Positions 1 through 9,472 of a DNA stretch of 64,000 bases are shown here, piece by piece. This stretch comes from GCA-2683135 sp964507445 (GTDB taxonomy: Bacteria > Planctomycetota > GCA-002687715): positions 310,001 through 374,000 of the forward strand of contig CAZDQF010000002.1 of NCBI GenBank assembly GCA_964507445.1, read 5' to 3'. The stretch's first letter is position 1. Every line of letters starts with the position of its first letter. The notes beneath the pieces were generated by a model. It was not told the DNA's origin, ran no database searches, and was given only the letters and a program-made list of their open reading frames with translations. A program made the position numbers and the translations under genes.

Positions 1-1349
1 CGCTCCATGACGCTTCGGGTGTCCAGGACGGCGACGGACCGTACGTGCTTGCGGCTGAAGGTGAGCAGGTGCCTCGTCAGGTTCTCGCCTCGGGAACAGG
101 AACTCCGGATGGCTTTCACGTGCACCTGGAGCGCGTCGTCAGGGTCCAGCGCCTCCCTGAGAGCCTCCTCGTGACCCATGAGCACCGCCAGGAGGTTGTT
201 GAAGTCGTGGGCGACCTCTCCGGCGAGCTGGCCGATGGCCTCCATCTTCTGGGCGTGCAGGAACTGGGTGTTGGCGCCCTCGAGGTCCCGTGTCAGGTAG
301 CGATTGTGACGTGCCAGCAGCATGGCCTGGATCATCCCCAGGAAACCGAGGGCGGATACGGAGGCGAGCGCGACCTGATCCCGTACGTGGGCCAGATGAG
401 GGGCCAGGGAGCCGGTGCCGGGAGCCAGGAGGTGGATGAGCAGGATCACGGCAGCGAGCCCGAAGATGACCCCGGCAGTGGTGAGGAAGTCATCACGGGG
501 GACCATGGCCCCCAGGGGTTCGCGGCTGGTGGAGACAATCCGGATGCTCGCGAACAGCAGCAGGTTGTAGGGCAGGAACCACAGCAAGCCCATGGGCTCC
601 AGGTCGGCCCATGGGATGATCTCCTCGAACATCAACAGCTCAGCGACGTCTGCTACCAGGTTGGTCACTGCCAGACAGGTCAGCACCAGGTAGACGAGCC
701 GCCAGCGTTGACAGGTGGCGGCGCGTTGCAGCCAGAGGAACCGCAGGCCCAGGAACAGGTCGAGAGGTATGAACAGGAGCATGGAGCGGGACCAGTTGTC
801 CCAATCGGGCAACCCGCTCAGGTTGGGGGCCAGGGTGAAGTACGTGTAGAGCGCTGCCGTGGCGAAGATCCCGCTGAGGATGCGGATAACGAAGGCCCCG
901 TTCTTCCGCGTCCACCCTGGGGGAAGGTGAGGCTGCTGCTCGGCGGCGATGATGAGACAGAGCAGCGCCATGACAAAGGCGCCGTCCACGAGCGCGTCCC
1001 CGAGGAGCGATTCGGAGAACTCAACCGGCACCAGCCACATCATCAACTCGGCCACGAGCCAGAAGAGCGCGGCGGAGAGCAGCAGGAATCGGAATCTCCG
1101 CTCCTCTAAGTGGTCGGTGCGCATCAGGCACGCCAACGCGCAGGCGATCCCCGTCGTCAGTCCGAGGGCGATGTCGGCCAACGAGTCCGAGTATGAATCG
1201 CGGATCGACTCTGGCAGGACGGAGGGGATGAGGAACGGCAGCGCCACCGCGACCTGAATCGCGAGGAGCGCCCAGAGCGGCGACTTGCCCCCTGGCGACA
1301 GTGGTCGATCGGACGCTGATGCTTCGATTCTGCTTCCTTGTGTGACCAT
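1..1349 (-). CDS. Membrane sensor histidine kinase, C-terminus cut off by the window edge
   Basis: The reading frame is open from ATG at 1349 to the window edge, 449 codons. The N-terminal 330 or so residues contain several hydrophobic helices (for example around LLAIQVAVALPFLIPSVL and LLSAALFWLVAELMMWLV), so the sensor part is a multi-pass membrane domain that I cannot assign to a named family. A short linker leads to a dimerisation/phosphoacceptor box reading GQLAGEVAHDFNNLLAVL, with the phosphorylated His at about residue 381. The H-D-F-N-N-L form is typical of kinases that often carry receiver domains. The ATP-binding domain lies beyond position 1, so orthodox and hybrid forms cannot be told apart. 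It is divergent from the S9 peptidase gene, and no response regulator is visible on this side. Frame and H-box were read directly; the signal is unknown. Confidence 0.85.
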   Translation of the reverse strand, partial: MVTQGSRIEASASDRPLSPGGKSPLWALLAIQVAVALPFLIPSVLPESIRDSYSDSLADIALGLTTGIACALACLMRTDHLEERRFRFLLLSAALFWLVAELMMWLVPVEFSESLLGDALVDGAFVMALLCLIIAAEQQPHLPPGWTRKNGAFVIRILSGIFATAALYTYFTLAPNLSGLPDWDNWSRSMLLFIPLDLFLGLRFLWLQRAATCQRWRLVYLVLTCLAVTNLVADVAELLMFEEIIPWADLEPMGLLWFLPYNLLLFASIRIVSTSREPLGAMVPRDDFLTTAGVIFGLAAVILLIHLLAPGTGSLAPHLAHVRDQVALASVSALGFLGMIQAMLLARHNRYLTRDLEGANTQFLHAQKMEAIGQLAGEVAHDFNNLLAVLMGHEEALREALDPDDALQVHVKAIRSSCSRGENLTRHLLTFSRKHVRSVAVLDTRSVME

Positions 1350-1587
1350 CACATGGGTTCGCTTCAGACGACGGGGTTACCGGAGTGGGCGCCCGGAGAT
1401 TGCACTATCCAAGATAGCAAAAACGCAAGTATCTGAAATTTCCATTAATGGGGATTGTGGGAGGGGAGCGTGCTGAAGGCCCATGGATGACGCGCAAGAT
1501 GAGGGAACTGCGTTACTTATGTCCCAGGGTTCTTTAAGGCGGGAGGTGCCTGTGGTTGACTCTGGGGCCCGTCACCGGAGGTCTCCC
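1350..1587. promoter_or_regulatory. Divergent intergenic region with AT-rich patch
   Basis: This region separates the divergent kinase and S9 peptidase genes. Positions about 1400-1455 are clearly AT-richer than the surrounding high-GC sequence, as expected for promoter DNA firing in one or both directions. An open frame upstream of 1588 would extend the peptidase by 35 residues. That extension lacks protein-like character and lies before a good ribosome site and signal peptide, so I treat it as untranslated leader. No operator could be identified. Confidence 0.35.
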
Positions 1588-3573
1588 ATGCGATCCAGAG
1601 TCACTCTCGCTGTCACCCTCGTCTGCTGCGCTGCCTTCGCTCAGGACAAGCGGACCTTGGAGTTGCCGCTGCTGATGGACTGGGAGACGGTGTCCTCGCC
1701 GCGCCTGTCCCCGGATGGCACGCGGATCGTGTTCACCCGGACATGGGTGGACAAGATGGACGACAGGAAACGCAGCGACCTCTGGATCATGGAGGGTGAT
1801 GGGGCGAGACCTCGTCACCTGGTGCGTGGCTCCAATCCCAGATGGTCACCGGATGGAGAACGGATCCTCTATACAGCAGAGGGAGAACCCAGCGGTTCTC
1901 AACTTTGGGTGATGTGGGTGGCGACCCGCGAGGCGACCCAGATCACCAGGCTGGAGCGGACTCCTTCCGCGGCTCGTTGGGCTCCCGACGGCAAGCGCAT
2001 CGCCTTCTCCGCCATCGTCCCTGAGAAGCAGGGGCTGACGGTCAAGTTGCCCCCGCGGCCGAAGGGGGCGAAGTGGGCCCCTGAACCCAAGGTCATCACC
2101 CGTCTCCGCTACCGGCGTGACAAGCGAGGGTACCGCCCGCTCGGCTGGCGCCACTTGTTCGTGGTGGATGCGGACGGAGGGACGCCGCGTCAGGTGACCA
2201 AGGGTGACTTCGACCATGGAAGCCCCCGGTGGATGCCGGACGGTCGGAGCCTGGTGTTCAGCGGGTTGTTGCAGGAAGACGCGGATTGGCAGGTGAGAGA
2301 GAGTGAGATCTACCGGGTGGAGATTGCCGGCGGCGAAGTCACCCGGCTGACCCGTCGTTCGGGTCCGGATGGTGGTCCGGTCCCTTCGCCGGATGGCGAG
2401 CGCATCGCCTTCACCGGCTATGACATGAACCGCGACACCTACAACGTGCCTCGGATTCACGTCATGAACGCTGACGGCAGCGGCGTCAGGGTCCTGGCAG
2501 AGGACCTGGATCGCCAGCCTGCGGAGCTCCAGTGGGCGCGGGATGGTCGGTCCATCCTGTTCACGGCCCGAGATCGCGGCTCCAGCAACCTCCACTCGGT
2601 GAGCCTCGATGGGGCCACGAGGCACCTGACCACCGGTCAGCACATGCTCCGCTCCGTCCACTGCGTCGGTGCTGGAACCGTCGGGGTGCTGAGGTCGGCT
2701 CACGAGCCGGGGGACATCGTCTCCATCGATGACAAGGGCGTCATTTCCCCGCTCTCCCGGGTCAACGCCGATGTCCTGGAGGGTCGGCAGCTGGGCGCGG
2801 TGGAGGAGTTCTGGGTCAAGTCCCGGGACGGGCTCAGGGTGCAGGGCTGGATCGTCAAGCCGCCCGCATTCGATCCTGAGAAGAAGCACCCCATGATCCT
2901 GCAGATTCACGGCGGTCCTCACGGCATGTACGACTGCGGCTTCGACTTCGAGCGGCAGAACCACGCCGCCAACGGATACGTCGTCGTCTACACCAACCCT
3001 CGTGGCAGCGCCGGCTACGGCAAGGCGTTCGGCAACGCCATCAACAACGCCTATCCGGGCAAGGACTACGACGACCTGATGGCTTGCGTGGATCATGTCA
3101 TCGCCCAGGGCTACATCGATGAGTCCGACCTCAACGTCTTCGGCGGTAGCGGAGGCGGTGTCCTGACGGCGTGGATCGTGGGACACACGGATCGTTTCAG
3201 CGCGGCGGTGTCCATGTACCCGGTGATCGACTGGATCTCCTTCGTCGGGACCACGGACGGCCCCTACTGGTACACCAACTTCCGTAAGTACCCGTGGGAG
3301 GACATCACCGAGCACTGGGATCGGTCGCCGCTCAAGCACGTGGGCAAGGTGAAGACCCCCACCATGTTGATCACGGGAGAGCTGGACCTGCGAACGCCCA
3401 TGGCGCAGACCGAGGAGTTCTATCAGGCGCTGAAGGTGCGCAAGGTGGAGACGGCCATGGTCCGGGTACCGGGGGAATATCACGGCGCCGCCAGCCGACC
3501 CAGCAACCGCATGCGTCGCATCCTCTACGTCCGTGAGTGGTTTGGTCGATACAAGGGAGAGCCCGGGAACTGA
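1588..3573 (+). CDS. Secreted S9-family prolyl oligopeptidase-like peptidase
   Basis: A serine peptidase of the prolyl oligopeptidase/acylaminoacyl-peptidase family, expected to cleave short peptides in the periplasm or outside the cell. The start at 1588 is chosen because GGAGG (1577-1581) sits 6 nt upstream and the next residues form a signal peptide ending in AFAQ. Residues about 30-400 are a TolB/WD40-like propeller with repeated PRWSPDG, ARWAPDG and PVPSPDG blades. The C-terminal alpha/beta-hydrolase domain holds the triad: Ser521 in GGSGGG, Asp600 in GELDLRTP and His632 in GEYHGAA. The oxyanion-region motif QIHGGPHG is also present. At 661 residues the length is normal for S9C-type enzymes. 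It is a single gene, convergent with the hydrolase at 3587. Confidence 0.93.
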   Translation: MRSRVTLAVTLVCCAAFAQDKRTLELPLLMDWETVSSPRLSPDGTRIVFTRTWVDKMDDRKRSDLWIMEGDGARPRHLVRGSNPRWSPDGERILYTAEGEPSGSQLWVMWVATREATQITRLERTPSAARWAPDGKRIAFSAIVPEKQGLTVKLPPRPKGAKWAPEPKVITRLRYRRDKRGYRPLGWRHLFVVDADGGTPRQVTKGDFDHGSPRWMPDGRSLVFSGLLQEDADWQVRESEIYRVEIAGGEVTRLTRRSGPDGGPVPSPDGERIAFTGYDMNRDTYNVPRIHVMNADGSGVRVLAEDLDRQPAELQWARDGRSILFTARDRGSSNLHSVSLDGATRHLTTGQHMLRSVHCVGAGTVGVLRSAHEPGDIVSIDDKGVISPLSRVNADVLEGRQLGAVEEFWVKSRDGLRVQGWIVKPPAFDPEKKHPMILQIHGGPHGMYDCGFDFERQNHAANGYVVVYTNPRGSAGYGKAFGNAINNAYPGKDYDDLMACVDHVIAQGYIDESDLNVFGGSGGGVLTAWIVGHTDRFSAAVSMYPVIDWISFVGTTDGPYWYTNFRKYPWEDITEHWDRSPLKHVGKVKTPTMLITGELDLRTPMAQTEEFYQALKVRKVETAMVRVPGEYHGAASRPSNRMRRILYVREWFGRYKGEPGN

Positions 3574-3586
3574 TCGACCGGACCGG

Positions 3587-4306
3587 CTACCGATTCGATT
3601 GACGACGGACGCAGCGGTCTGCGAATGCGTCCACCTGCGCCATGAACGCCCTGGGGTTGTCCAGGCTCGGGACGTGCGCTGATCCGGGAATCACCACCAA
3701 GTCGGCGGCGGGCTCGGACTCGGCCCAAGCGGTCATGGCCTGTCGGAGATAGCCGCCCCCGGTCTGGTCGTGCTCGCCGATGACCAGCAGCAGCGGGCAT
3801 GGCGGTCGAAAGGGCTGGGGCAGGCGGACTCCGTCTGCGATGGCGCGCCATGTGTCTGCCAGCTCGGTGCGGGAGCGGGCGGCGAAGCACGCGCGGGCGT
3901 ACGCCTGGGCGTGTGGAGTGTATGCGATGGTGGCGAGGGCCTGATCCCGGAAGCGCCGCAGGGACCCCAGCCGTATCCGCCAGGGCGCGAGCCGCGCCGA
4001 GAGTCGAGCTCCGCGGCTGCGGTGCCCGCCGATGGGGAGGGAGCCCACCAGGACGGCGCCCCGGGCGTGACCCGGGTCCAGCATGAGGGCCCGCTGGACG
4101 ATGTCGCCCCCCGACGAGTGCCCCACGTGGATCACGTCGCATCCGTTGGCGGCCTGGCGGACTCGATCCAGGAGGTTCGTCGCCAACCGGTCCAGGGAGG
4201 GGTCCACAGGGACGTCCCACAGCAGGTGATCGCCGACGGGACGACCCGCGGTGCATGGAGCCCACAGCTCCCTGTCCAATCCGGCGCCGTGGGTGAAGAC
4301 GAGCAC
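3587..4306 (-). CDS. Alpha/beta-fold hydrolase
   Basis: A small alpha/beta hydrolase of 239 residues; substrate unknown. The fold is shown by the oxyanion motif THGAGLD at the N-terminus, the nucleophile elbow GHSSGGD (about residue 65), the acid-bearing strand LLVIGEHDQ and the C-terminal His in PGSAHVP. The GTG start at 4306 overlaps the aldo/keto reductase stop by one base (TAGTG), so the two are probably translationally coupled. The protein begins almost directly at the strand leading to HG, without the usual two preceding strands. Either this is a minimal form or the true start lies inside the upstream gene. An esterase, lactonase or meta-cleavage-like role would fit, but nothing in the sequence decides. 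Confidence 0.85.
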   Translation of the reverse strand: MLVFTHGAGLDRELWAPCTAGRPVGDHLLWDVPVDPSLDRLATNLLDRVRQAANGCDVIHVGHSSGGDIVQRALMLDPGHARGAVLVGSLPIGGHRSRGARLSARLAPWRIRLGSLRRFRDQALATIAYTPHAQAYARACFAARSRTELADTWRAIADGVRLPQPFRPPCPLLLVIGEHDQTGGGYLRQAMTAWAESEPAADLVVIPGSAHVPSLDNPRAFMAQVDAFADRCVRRQSNR

Positions 4307-5238
4307 TAAGGGACCGTGCTCAGGGGGTCGCGGAGTTCCGCGTCTCGGGCGGGGGCGATCTCCGCCAGGTGCCCGGGCGCCCGGGCGCCGACGATGGCTG
4401 ACGTCACGGCCGGGAGCCGCAGCACCCAGGCTACGGAGACGGCGGCGGCGTTCAGTCCGTGATCCGCGCCGATCTCGCCCAGGCGGCGGGAAAGGGCGTT
4501 GGCCTGGGCGAGCTTCTCACCGGAGAACATGGGGTCTCGGCGCCGGTGGTCGTCCTCCGGCATGGCCGCGACGCGGTCTTCGGTCATCTTGCCCGTGAGC
4601 AAGCCCTTCTGCATGGGGCTGTAGGCCACGACCCCGACGTCGTGCTCCGCGCACCAGGGAATCTCCGCCTCCTCGACCTCCCGTCGCAGCATGCTGTATG
4701 GAGGCTGCAGCGATGTCACCGCGTCCCGCACGTGGATGCGACCCATCTGCTCCACGTTGAAGTTGGACACCCCTGCCCAGCGGATCTTGCCCTCTGCCTT
4801 CAACTCCGACACGGCGGCCCAGGCTTCCTCGATGTCCTCGTCCGGATCAGGCCAGTGGATCTGGTACAGATCGATGACCTCCACTCCCAGGCGCTGGAGG
4901 CTCGCTTCGCATTCACGCTTGATGGAGTCCCGCTTGATCACCGCCTCGATGGTGTGGTCAGGCCGCCACGTGCGCCCGCACTTGGTGGCGATGATGGGCC
5001 GCGTCTCGAGCGCTGAGAGGGCCTTGCCCACGGCGATCTCCGCGGTCCCCATGCCGTAGACCGGAGCCGTATCGACCCAGTTGATGCCGAGGTCCAGGGC
5101 TTCATGGACCGTCCGGATGGAGTCCGCTTCGTCCTGGGGTCCCCAGGCGAAGCTCCAGCCGCCGCCGCCCATGGCCCAGGTGCCCAGGCCGATGGTGGTG
5201 AGTTCGAGGTCGCTGTTTCCGAGCCGACGTGTCTGCAT
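4306..5238 (-). CDS. Aldo/keto reductase
   Basis: An NAD(P)H-dependent carbonyl reductase of the aldo/keto reductase superfamily, 310 residues and cytoplasmic. The N-terminus TRRLGNSDLELTTIGLGTW is the standard first strand. The catalytic tetrad can be followed: Asp in VDTAPVYG, Tyr in the same motif, Lys in IIATKCG and His in YQIHWPD. The C-terminal cofactor region AIVGARAPGHLAEI is also present. The start at 5238 gives the family's usual N-terminus; an ATG at 5262 would add eight residues, and neither has a strong ribosome site. An imperfect inverted repeat spans 5239-5262. The gene lies 36 nt after the S41 protease stop and is coupled to the downstream hydrolase. The substrate cannot be read from sequence. 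Confidence 0.92.
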   Translation of the reverse strand: MQTRRLGNSDLELTTIGLGTWAMGGGGWSFAWGPQDEADSIRTVHEALDLGINWVDTAPVYGMGTAEIAVGKALSALETRPIIATKCGRTWRPDHTIEAVIKRDSIKRECEASLQRLGVEVIDLYQIHWPDPDEDIEEAWAAVSELKAEGKIRWAGVSNFNVEQMGRIHVRDAVTSLQPPYSMLRREVEEAEIPWCAEHDVGVVAYSPMQKGLLTGKMTEDRVAAMPEDDHRRRDPMFSGEKLAQANALSRRLGEIGADHGLNAAAVSVAWVLRLPAVTSAIVGARAPGHLAEIAPARDAELRDPLSTVP

Positions 5239-5274
5239 GGCCGGGATCTTAACCCCGGCCATCAGGTCACGCGA

Positions 5275-7269
5275 TCACACCTTGGTCTTGATGACGTTGG
5301 CGTAGTCCCTGGCGATCCGCAGCACCTCATCCAGGTACTCGTCTCGGCGGATTTCGCGCTTGTTGTTGGTCGGGGCCTGGGCTTCCTCCGCCGCCTTGTC
5401 GCTCTCTTCCTGATCTTCCATCAGGAGCAGGTACGCCTTCTCTTCGAGGGGAATGGCGGACAGCTCGCGGAGCGCCTTGAAGCGCTCCATGTCACGCTTG
5501 ATCTTGGCGAAGGCCTCCGACTCGGAGACTCTCTTGGTGGAGGCCTTCCGCACCTGATCGATCACGTCTTTGCCGGTCTGCCCGTGCTTCTGGAATTGCA
5601 GCGGGCTGATCCGGTCGAACTCCAGGGCCTGCGGGAGATCCGCCTCGCCGTCCGTCAGGCCGGTGAGGGCGGGGAGGGTGATGTCGGGGCTGACTCCCTT
5701 CCGCTGCGTGCTGTCGCCGCTGGCACGGTAGAACTTCTGGAGCGTCAGCTTGAGCCCGCCGAGCTTGGGGGCGCCGTCTTTGTTGCGGACGATGCGTCCG
5801 AGGTCGATTACGTGCTGAACCGTGCCCTTGCCGTGGGTGGAGGGGTCGCCCACGACGATCCCCCGGTCGTAGTCCTGGATTGCCCCGGCGAGGATCTCGC
5901 TGGCGCTGGCGCTGTAGCGACTGGTGAGGACCACCAGGGGGCCGTTCCAGGCCATTCCGGGGACCTCGTCATCTCGTTGGGTGACCCGGTCGTTCCCGTC
6001 CTTGATCTGGACCACGGGTCCCTTGTCGATGAACAGTCCGGTAAGCTCGATGGCTTCCAGCAGCAAGCCGCCGCCGTTGTAGCGCAGGTCCAGGACCACG
6101 GCTTCCACGTCCTGCTTCTTGAAGTCCTCCAGGAGCTTGGCCACGTCCCCGGTGGAGCTGCGGAAGTCGGACTTCCCGGCCATCTCTGCCTGAGTGTCTC
6201 GATAGAACGAGGGGAGGTCGATGACCCCGACCTTGGCGCCGTCCACCTCCAGCACCTGCCCGAGGGCGCTCTCGTCCTGCAGCTCGACCCGGCTCCGCAC
6301 CAGTCGGTGGATGGTCACGTCGCCGCCGCCCTTGGGACGGATCTTGAGCCGCACCACGGTGCCGCCCTTGCCTCGGATGAGGAGGACCACGTCCGACAGC
6401 TTCATGCCGGCGATGTCCACCATCTCGCCCTCTTCACCCTGGCCGACGGCGAGGATGCGGTCTCCGTCCTTGAGGCCCTTGTACTTGGCCGCGGCGCCGC
6501 CCGGGATGATGTCCGTGATGACCACCTGGCCGTCCTGGTCCTGGAGGTGGGCGCCGATCCCCTGGTAGTTGAGCCGCATGTGGATCTGGAGATCCTCGAA
6601 GCGCTTGGCGCCGATGTAGCGGGTGTGGGGGTCATAGGCGGCGGTGATGGCGGCGAGGAAGCTGGCGAGGATCTCCTCATCGTCGAACTGCTTCATCCGA
6701 CGGAGGAAGTTCTTGTAGCGCTTGAGGATCTGCTCCTTGGCCTCCTCGGTTTCCACCTTGTCCACCTTCTGCCGCAGCAGGTCATACTTGATCCGGCGCC
6801 GCCACCGATCCGCGATCTCAGCGGCGGACTTCGCCCACGTGGTGGCCTCCGGCTTGGTGACGAAGAACTCGTCGGCCGCAAAGTCGTGGTCCAGCTTGAG
6901 CAGCCGCTCCACCTGCTTGACCCGTAGCTCCAGTCGGACCATGAAGCGCTCGAACACCAGGCGAGCGAACCTCAGGTCGCCGCGCTTCACCATGTCGTCC
7001 AGCTTGTCCCGGAACCGGTTGAGGGCGTCCACGTCCTCCTGCTCCAGGTACAGCTTCATGGGGTCGAGCGCCTCGAGGAAGTTGTCGATGGCGAGGCTCG
7101 AGACCTCGTCGTCCACCTTCCGTCCGGAAATGTGCTCTCTCTCCAGGAGGTAATGCACCAGTCCCAGGACTCGATCGACCTCTTCCTCACCCTTCTGGGC
7201 CGGGGCCGCTGGCGCCAGGATCGAGGCCAGAGCCATGAGGGTGAGCGCAAGTCGTTTGTTCATTTGCAT
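5275..7269 (-). CDS. prc: Carboxy-terminal processing protease (S41 family, Prc/Tsp-like)
   Basis: A periplasmic tail-specific protease that degrades or trims proteins from their C-termini. The start at 7269 follows an AGGAGA ribosome site with about 7 nt spacing and gives a signal peptide ending in APAAPAQ; the longer frame upstream looks non-coding. Order: signal peptide, helical N-terminal domain (about 25-200), PDZ domain with YQGIGAHLQ and IIPGGAAAK, then the S41 catalytic domain with LDLRYNGGG, the Ser-bearing SASASEILAGA and the Lys in STHGKGTVQ. A C-terminal domain of the Tsp type ends the protein. Its 664 residues match the long Gram-negative Prc form rather than the short CtpA form. 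It is divergent from the TolB-like gene. Confidence 0.93.
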   Translation of the reverse strand: MQMNKRLALTLMALASILAPAAPAQKGEEEVDRVLGLVHYLLEREHISGRKVDDEVSSLAIDNFLEALDPMKLYLEQEDVDALNRFRDKLDDMVKRGDLRFARLVFERFMVRLELRVKQVERLLKLDHDFAADEFFVTKPEATTWAKSAAEIADRWRRRIKYDLLRQKVDKVETEEAKEQILKRYKNFLRRMKQFDDEEILASFLAAITAAYDPHTRYIGAKRFEDLQIHMRLNYQGIGAHLQDQDGQVVITDIIPGGAAAKYKGLKDGDRILAVGQGEEGEMVDIAGMKLSDVVLLIRGKGGTVVRLKIRPKGGGDVTIHRLVRSRVELQDESALGQVLEVDGAKVGVIDLPSFYRDTQAEMAGKSDFRSSTGDVAKLLEDFKKQDVEAVVLDLRYNGGGLLLEAIELTGLFIDKGPVVQIKDGNDRVTQRDDEVPGMAWNGPLVVLTSRYSASASEILAGAIQDYDRGIVVGDPSTHGKGTVQHVIDLGRIVRNKDGAPKLGGLKLTLQKFYRASGDSTQRKGVSPDITLPALTGLTDGEADLPQALEFDRISPLQFQKHGQTGKDVIDQVRKASTKRVSESEAFAKIKRDMERFKALRELSAIPLEEKAYLLLMEDQEESDKAAEEAQAPTNNKREIRRDEYLDEVLRIARDYANVIKTKV

Positions 7270-7453
7270 TTCGGATCTCCTGTCAGGTGGCGGCCGTATC
7301 ATACGGTCTGGCGCATGTACGGATCCCGATTCCGTCCTTGGAAACGGGATGTCGGTCCACGGCGGGCACCTCGTCGCCGACACGGTCCAAGCGGGGGGTG
7401 GGGTGCGTCAGCGCGTTCTCATAGAGTAACCTCCCCGCTCACAGGAGGGACCC
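7270..7453. promoter_or_regulatory. Divergent intergenic region between prc and TolB-like gene
   Basis: These 184 bases separate two divergent starts, each with a strong ribosome site (AGGAGA for prc on the minus strand, AGGAGG at about 7442-7447 for the plus-strand gene). Promoters for both must lie here. I see no clear operator or hairpin. Confidence 0.3.
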
Positions 7454-8485
7454 ATGAGAATCCTCGCCGCTGTCGTTGTCTTCCTCACCATCGTCTCCAC
7501 CGGGATCGCGCAGCGCCCGCTCCCCGTCGCCAAGTCGCCGGACCTGCTGCAACCGGGAGAGCAGCCCTACCTGAAGAACGCCCGTCAGATCACCTTTGAC
7601 GGAGTCAAGAGCGGCGAAGCGTACTTCCACCCCGACGGCAGCAAGTTCTGCTTCCAGTCCGTGCGCGGAGATTGCCCGCACTACCAGATCTTCGTGAAAC
7701 GGTTTGACGGGACTCGCCTGGTGCGCATCAGCCCCGGCAACGGACTGACCACGTGCGCTTACTTCCACCCGACCAGGCCTGAGATGATCTGGGCCAGCAC
7801 TCACCTGGACCCGGCCAGCTACCGGCCGCCTCCGGTGGATCGGTCAGCACGGTACAAGTGGGAGAAGCACCCCTCCTTCGACATCTTCGTGTCCGATCAC
7901 GAGGGGGGGAACATCCGCCGGCTCACGGACGCTCCGGGTTATGACGCCGAGGGCGCCTACAGCCCGGACGGGTCCCGGATCTGCTTCACCTCCCAGCGGG
8001 ACGGGGACCTGGAGATCTACACCATGGCCTCGGACGGCACGGACGTCCGGCGCGTGACCCGCGCCAAGGGGTATGACGGTGGGCCGTTCTATTCTCCGGA
8101 CGGCACCAAGATCTGCTTCCGGGGATTCCGAGATCCGGAGAACCCACGTCACGCACAGATCTATGTCATCAACGCTGACGGCACCAACGAGATCAAGCTG
8201 ACGGACACCCCCGCGGCGAACTGGGCGCCGTACTGGCACCCGTCCGGGGAGTACCTGATCTACTCGAGAAACGTGGGCAACGCCCGCAACTTCGAGCTGT
8301 TCTGCGTCCCTGCCCGCGGCGGGAAGCAGATCCAGATCACCACCGACGCGGGCGCTGATGTCCTGCCCGTGTTCTCGCCGGACGGCAAGCAGCTCATGTG
8401 GACCTCCACCCGTCGAACGGGCAAGTCCCAGGTGTTCATCGCCGACTTCACGCCGCCACCAGGCGCGCCTTACTCGGACAACTGA
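7454..8485 (+). CDS. Secreted TolB-like beta-propeller protein (WD40-like PD40 repeats)
   Basis: A secreted or periplasmic propeller protein of 343 residues. AGGAGG just upstream of ATG 7454 and a signal peptide ending in TGIAQ fix the start. At least five PD40-type blades recur, each centred on a motif such as YFHPDGSKFCFQS, YSPDGSRICFTSQRDGD, YSPDGTKICFRG, WHPSGEYLIYSRN and FSPDGKQLMWTS. TolB-family propellers usually mediate protein-protein or protein-glycan contacts. There is no Pal or Tol neighbour, so I do not call it TolB. It ends 12 nt before the convergent binding-protein gene. The specific role is unknown. Confidence 0.88.
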   Translation: MRILAAVVVFLTIVSTGIAQRPLPVAKSPDLLQPGEQPYLKNARQITFDGVKSGEAYFHPDGSKFCFQSVRGDCPHYQIFVKRFDGTRLVRISPGNGLTTCAYFHPTRPEMIWASTHLDPASYRPPPVDRSARYKWEKHPSFDIFVSDHEGGNIRRLTDAPGYDAEGAYSPDGSRICFTSQRDGDLEIYTMASDGTDVRRVTRAKGYDGGPFYSPDGTKICFRGFRDPENPRHAQIYVINADGTNEIKLTDTPAANWAPYWHPSGEYLIYSRNVGNARNFELFCVPARGGKQIQITTDAGADVLPVFSPDGKQLMWTSTRRTGKSQVFIADFTPPPGAPYSDN

Positions 8486-8497
8486 TCCCGCCCCGGT

Positions 8498-9463
8498 TCA
8501 CCGCTGGAGCGCCGCCGAGACCGCTCGGGCCAGGTGCTCCGCGGCGTCCACGATGCGGTGGGATGTGCTGTTCCACAGCGCCGCCGGGACCGCCACCACG
8601 CGGTCTCGCTTCACCGCCTCCAACTGTCGGGTGAGTTCATCGGCCTTCAGCAGGTCCGCGGCCGGGGCGCGTCCCCTGGCGTCGGCGCCCACGAGGATGA
8701 CATCCGGGGCCAGATCCATGAGCCGTTCCCGGTCGATCTGGTAATGGCGCTTGCGCCCCGATTCGGCGCCGGCGTTGGTCATGCCGGCGAGTCGGATCAT
8801 CAGGTCCGCGGAGCACTCCGCGCCCGCAGCCCAGGCCCCGGTCCCGTAGTCCGAGTAGCTGAGGACACGCACCCTGCGGCGTCCTTCTCCGTGCGCTCGC
8901 AGGCGAGCCACGCGATCCGTGAGCGCCGTCACCAGGGACTCCGCCTTCTCAGACTCGCCGAGGGCGGTGCCCAGCAACCTGATGTCTCGGGTGAGATCCT
9001 GGAACTCCCTCAGCTCCGGCAGGCAGAGCACGGCGACACCGGCGGAGTTCAGCGCCCCGGTAGTGAACTCGGACTGATAGGTCTGGGCCACCACGAGATC
9101 CGGTCGGAAGCCGAGGACATCTTCGCCGCGGTAGGCGTGGAGGACCTGCCCCTCCCAGTCGGCGCGCGATCCGAAACCAGTGCCCCAGCCGTCGAACACC
9201 AGATCGGGGATGCACGCGATCCGTGACCTGTCCGTGAGCGCGTCCAGCAGCTCGGCGATGCCGGCGCTGGCGGCCACGACCCGCCGCGGCGGTGCATCCA
9301 GATGCAGGGCCGTGCCGTCGGGCGTCTCGATGGTCCGCCACGCCGCCGCGGCGGTCTCCGCTTGTTCGCCGCAGCTCTGGAGAGCGCTGGTCAGGACACC
9401 GAGCAGGACGGCCACGGCGAGGCGGCGGGCTGGCTGTGAATCCTCCGGGGGCTGTGTCATCAT
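8498..9463 (-). CDS. ABC transporter substrate-binding lipoprotein (BtuF/FecB/FhuD-type)
   Basis: The solute receptor of a metal-chelate importer, 321 residues. The N-terminus has Arg-Arg, a hydrophobic stretch and LQSC, a plausible lipobox, so it is probably a lipoprotein. The mature part follows the two-lobed binding-protein pattern of helical-backbone receptors: PPRRVVAASAGIAELLDAL, then LGFRPDLVVAQTYQ, then LAPDVILVGADARG near the C-terminus. It is divergent from the permease gene, whose start is only 9 nt away. The family covers siderophore, haem and corrinoid receptors. No cobalamin riboswitch or Fur box is evident, so the ligand is open. Confidence 0.88.
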   Translation of the reverse strand: MMTQPPEDSQPARRLAVAVLLGVLTSALQSCGEQAETAAAAWRTIETPDGTALHLDAPPRRVVAASAGIAELLDALTDRSRIACIPDLVFDGWGTGFGSRADWEGQVLHAYRGEDVLGFRPDLVVAQTYQSEFTTGALNSAGVAVLCLPELREFQDLTRDIRLLGTALGESEKAESLVTALTDRVARLRAHGEGRRRVRVLSYSDYGTGAWAAGAECSADLMIRLAGMTNAGAESGRKRHYQIDRERLMDLAPDVILVGADARGRAPAADLLKADELTRQLEAVKRDRVVAVPAALWNSTSHRIVDAAEHLARAVSAALQR

Positions 9464-9472
9464 GCCGATTCG

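Noticed and set aside
45..1109. Long open frame on the plus strand at the left edge
   Set aside because: It is antisense to a clear histidine kinase whose H-box and membrane helices read well on the minus strand. The plus-strand product is low-complexity Glu/Gln/Gly-rich noise typical of shadow frames in high-GC DNA.
1846..3483. 545-codon open frame antisense to the S9 peptidase
   Set aside because: The sense strand has complete propeller motifs and a catalytic triad; the antisense product has no domain-like features.
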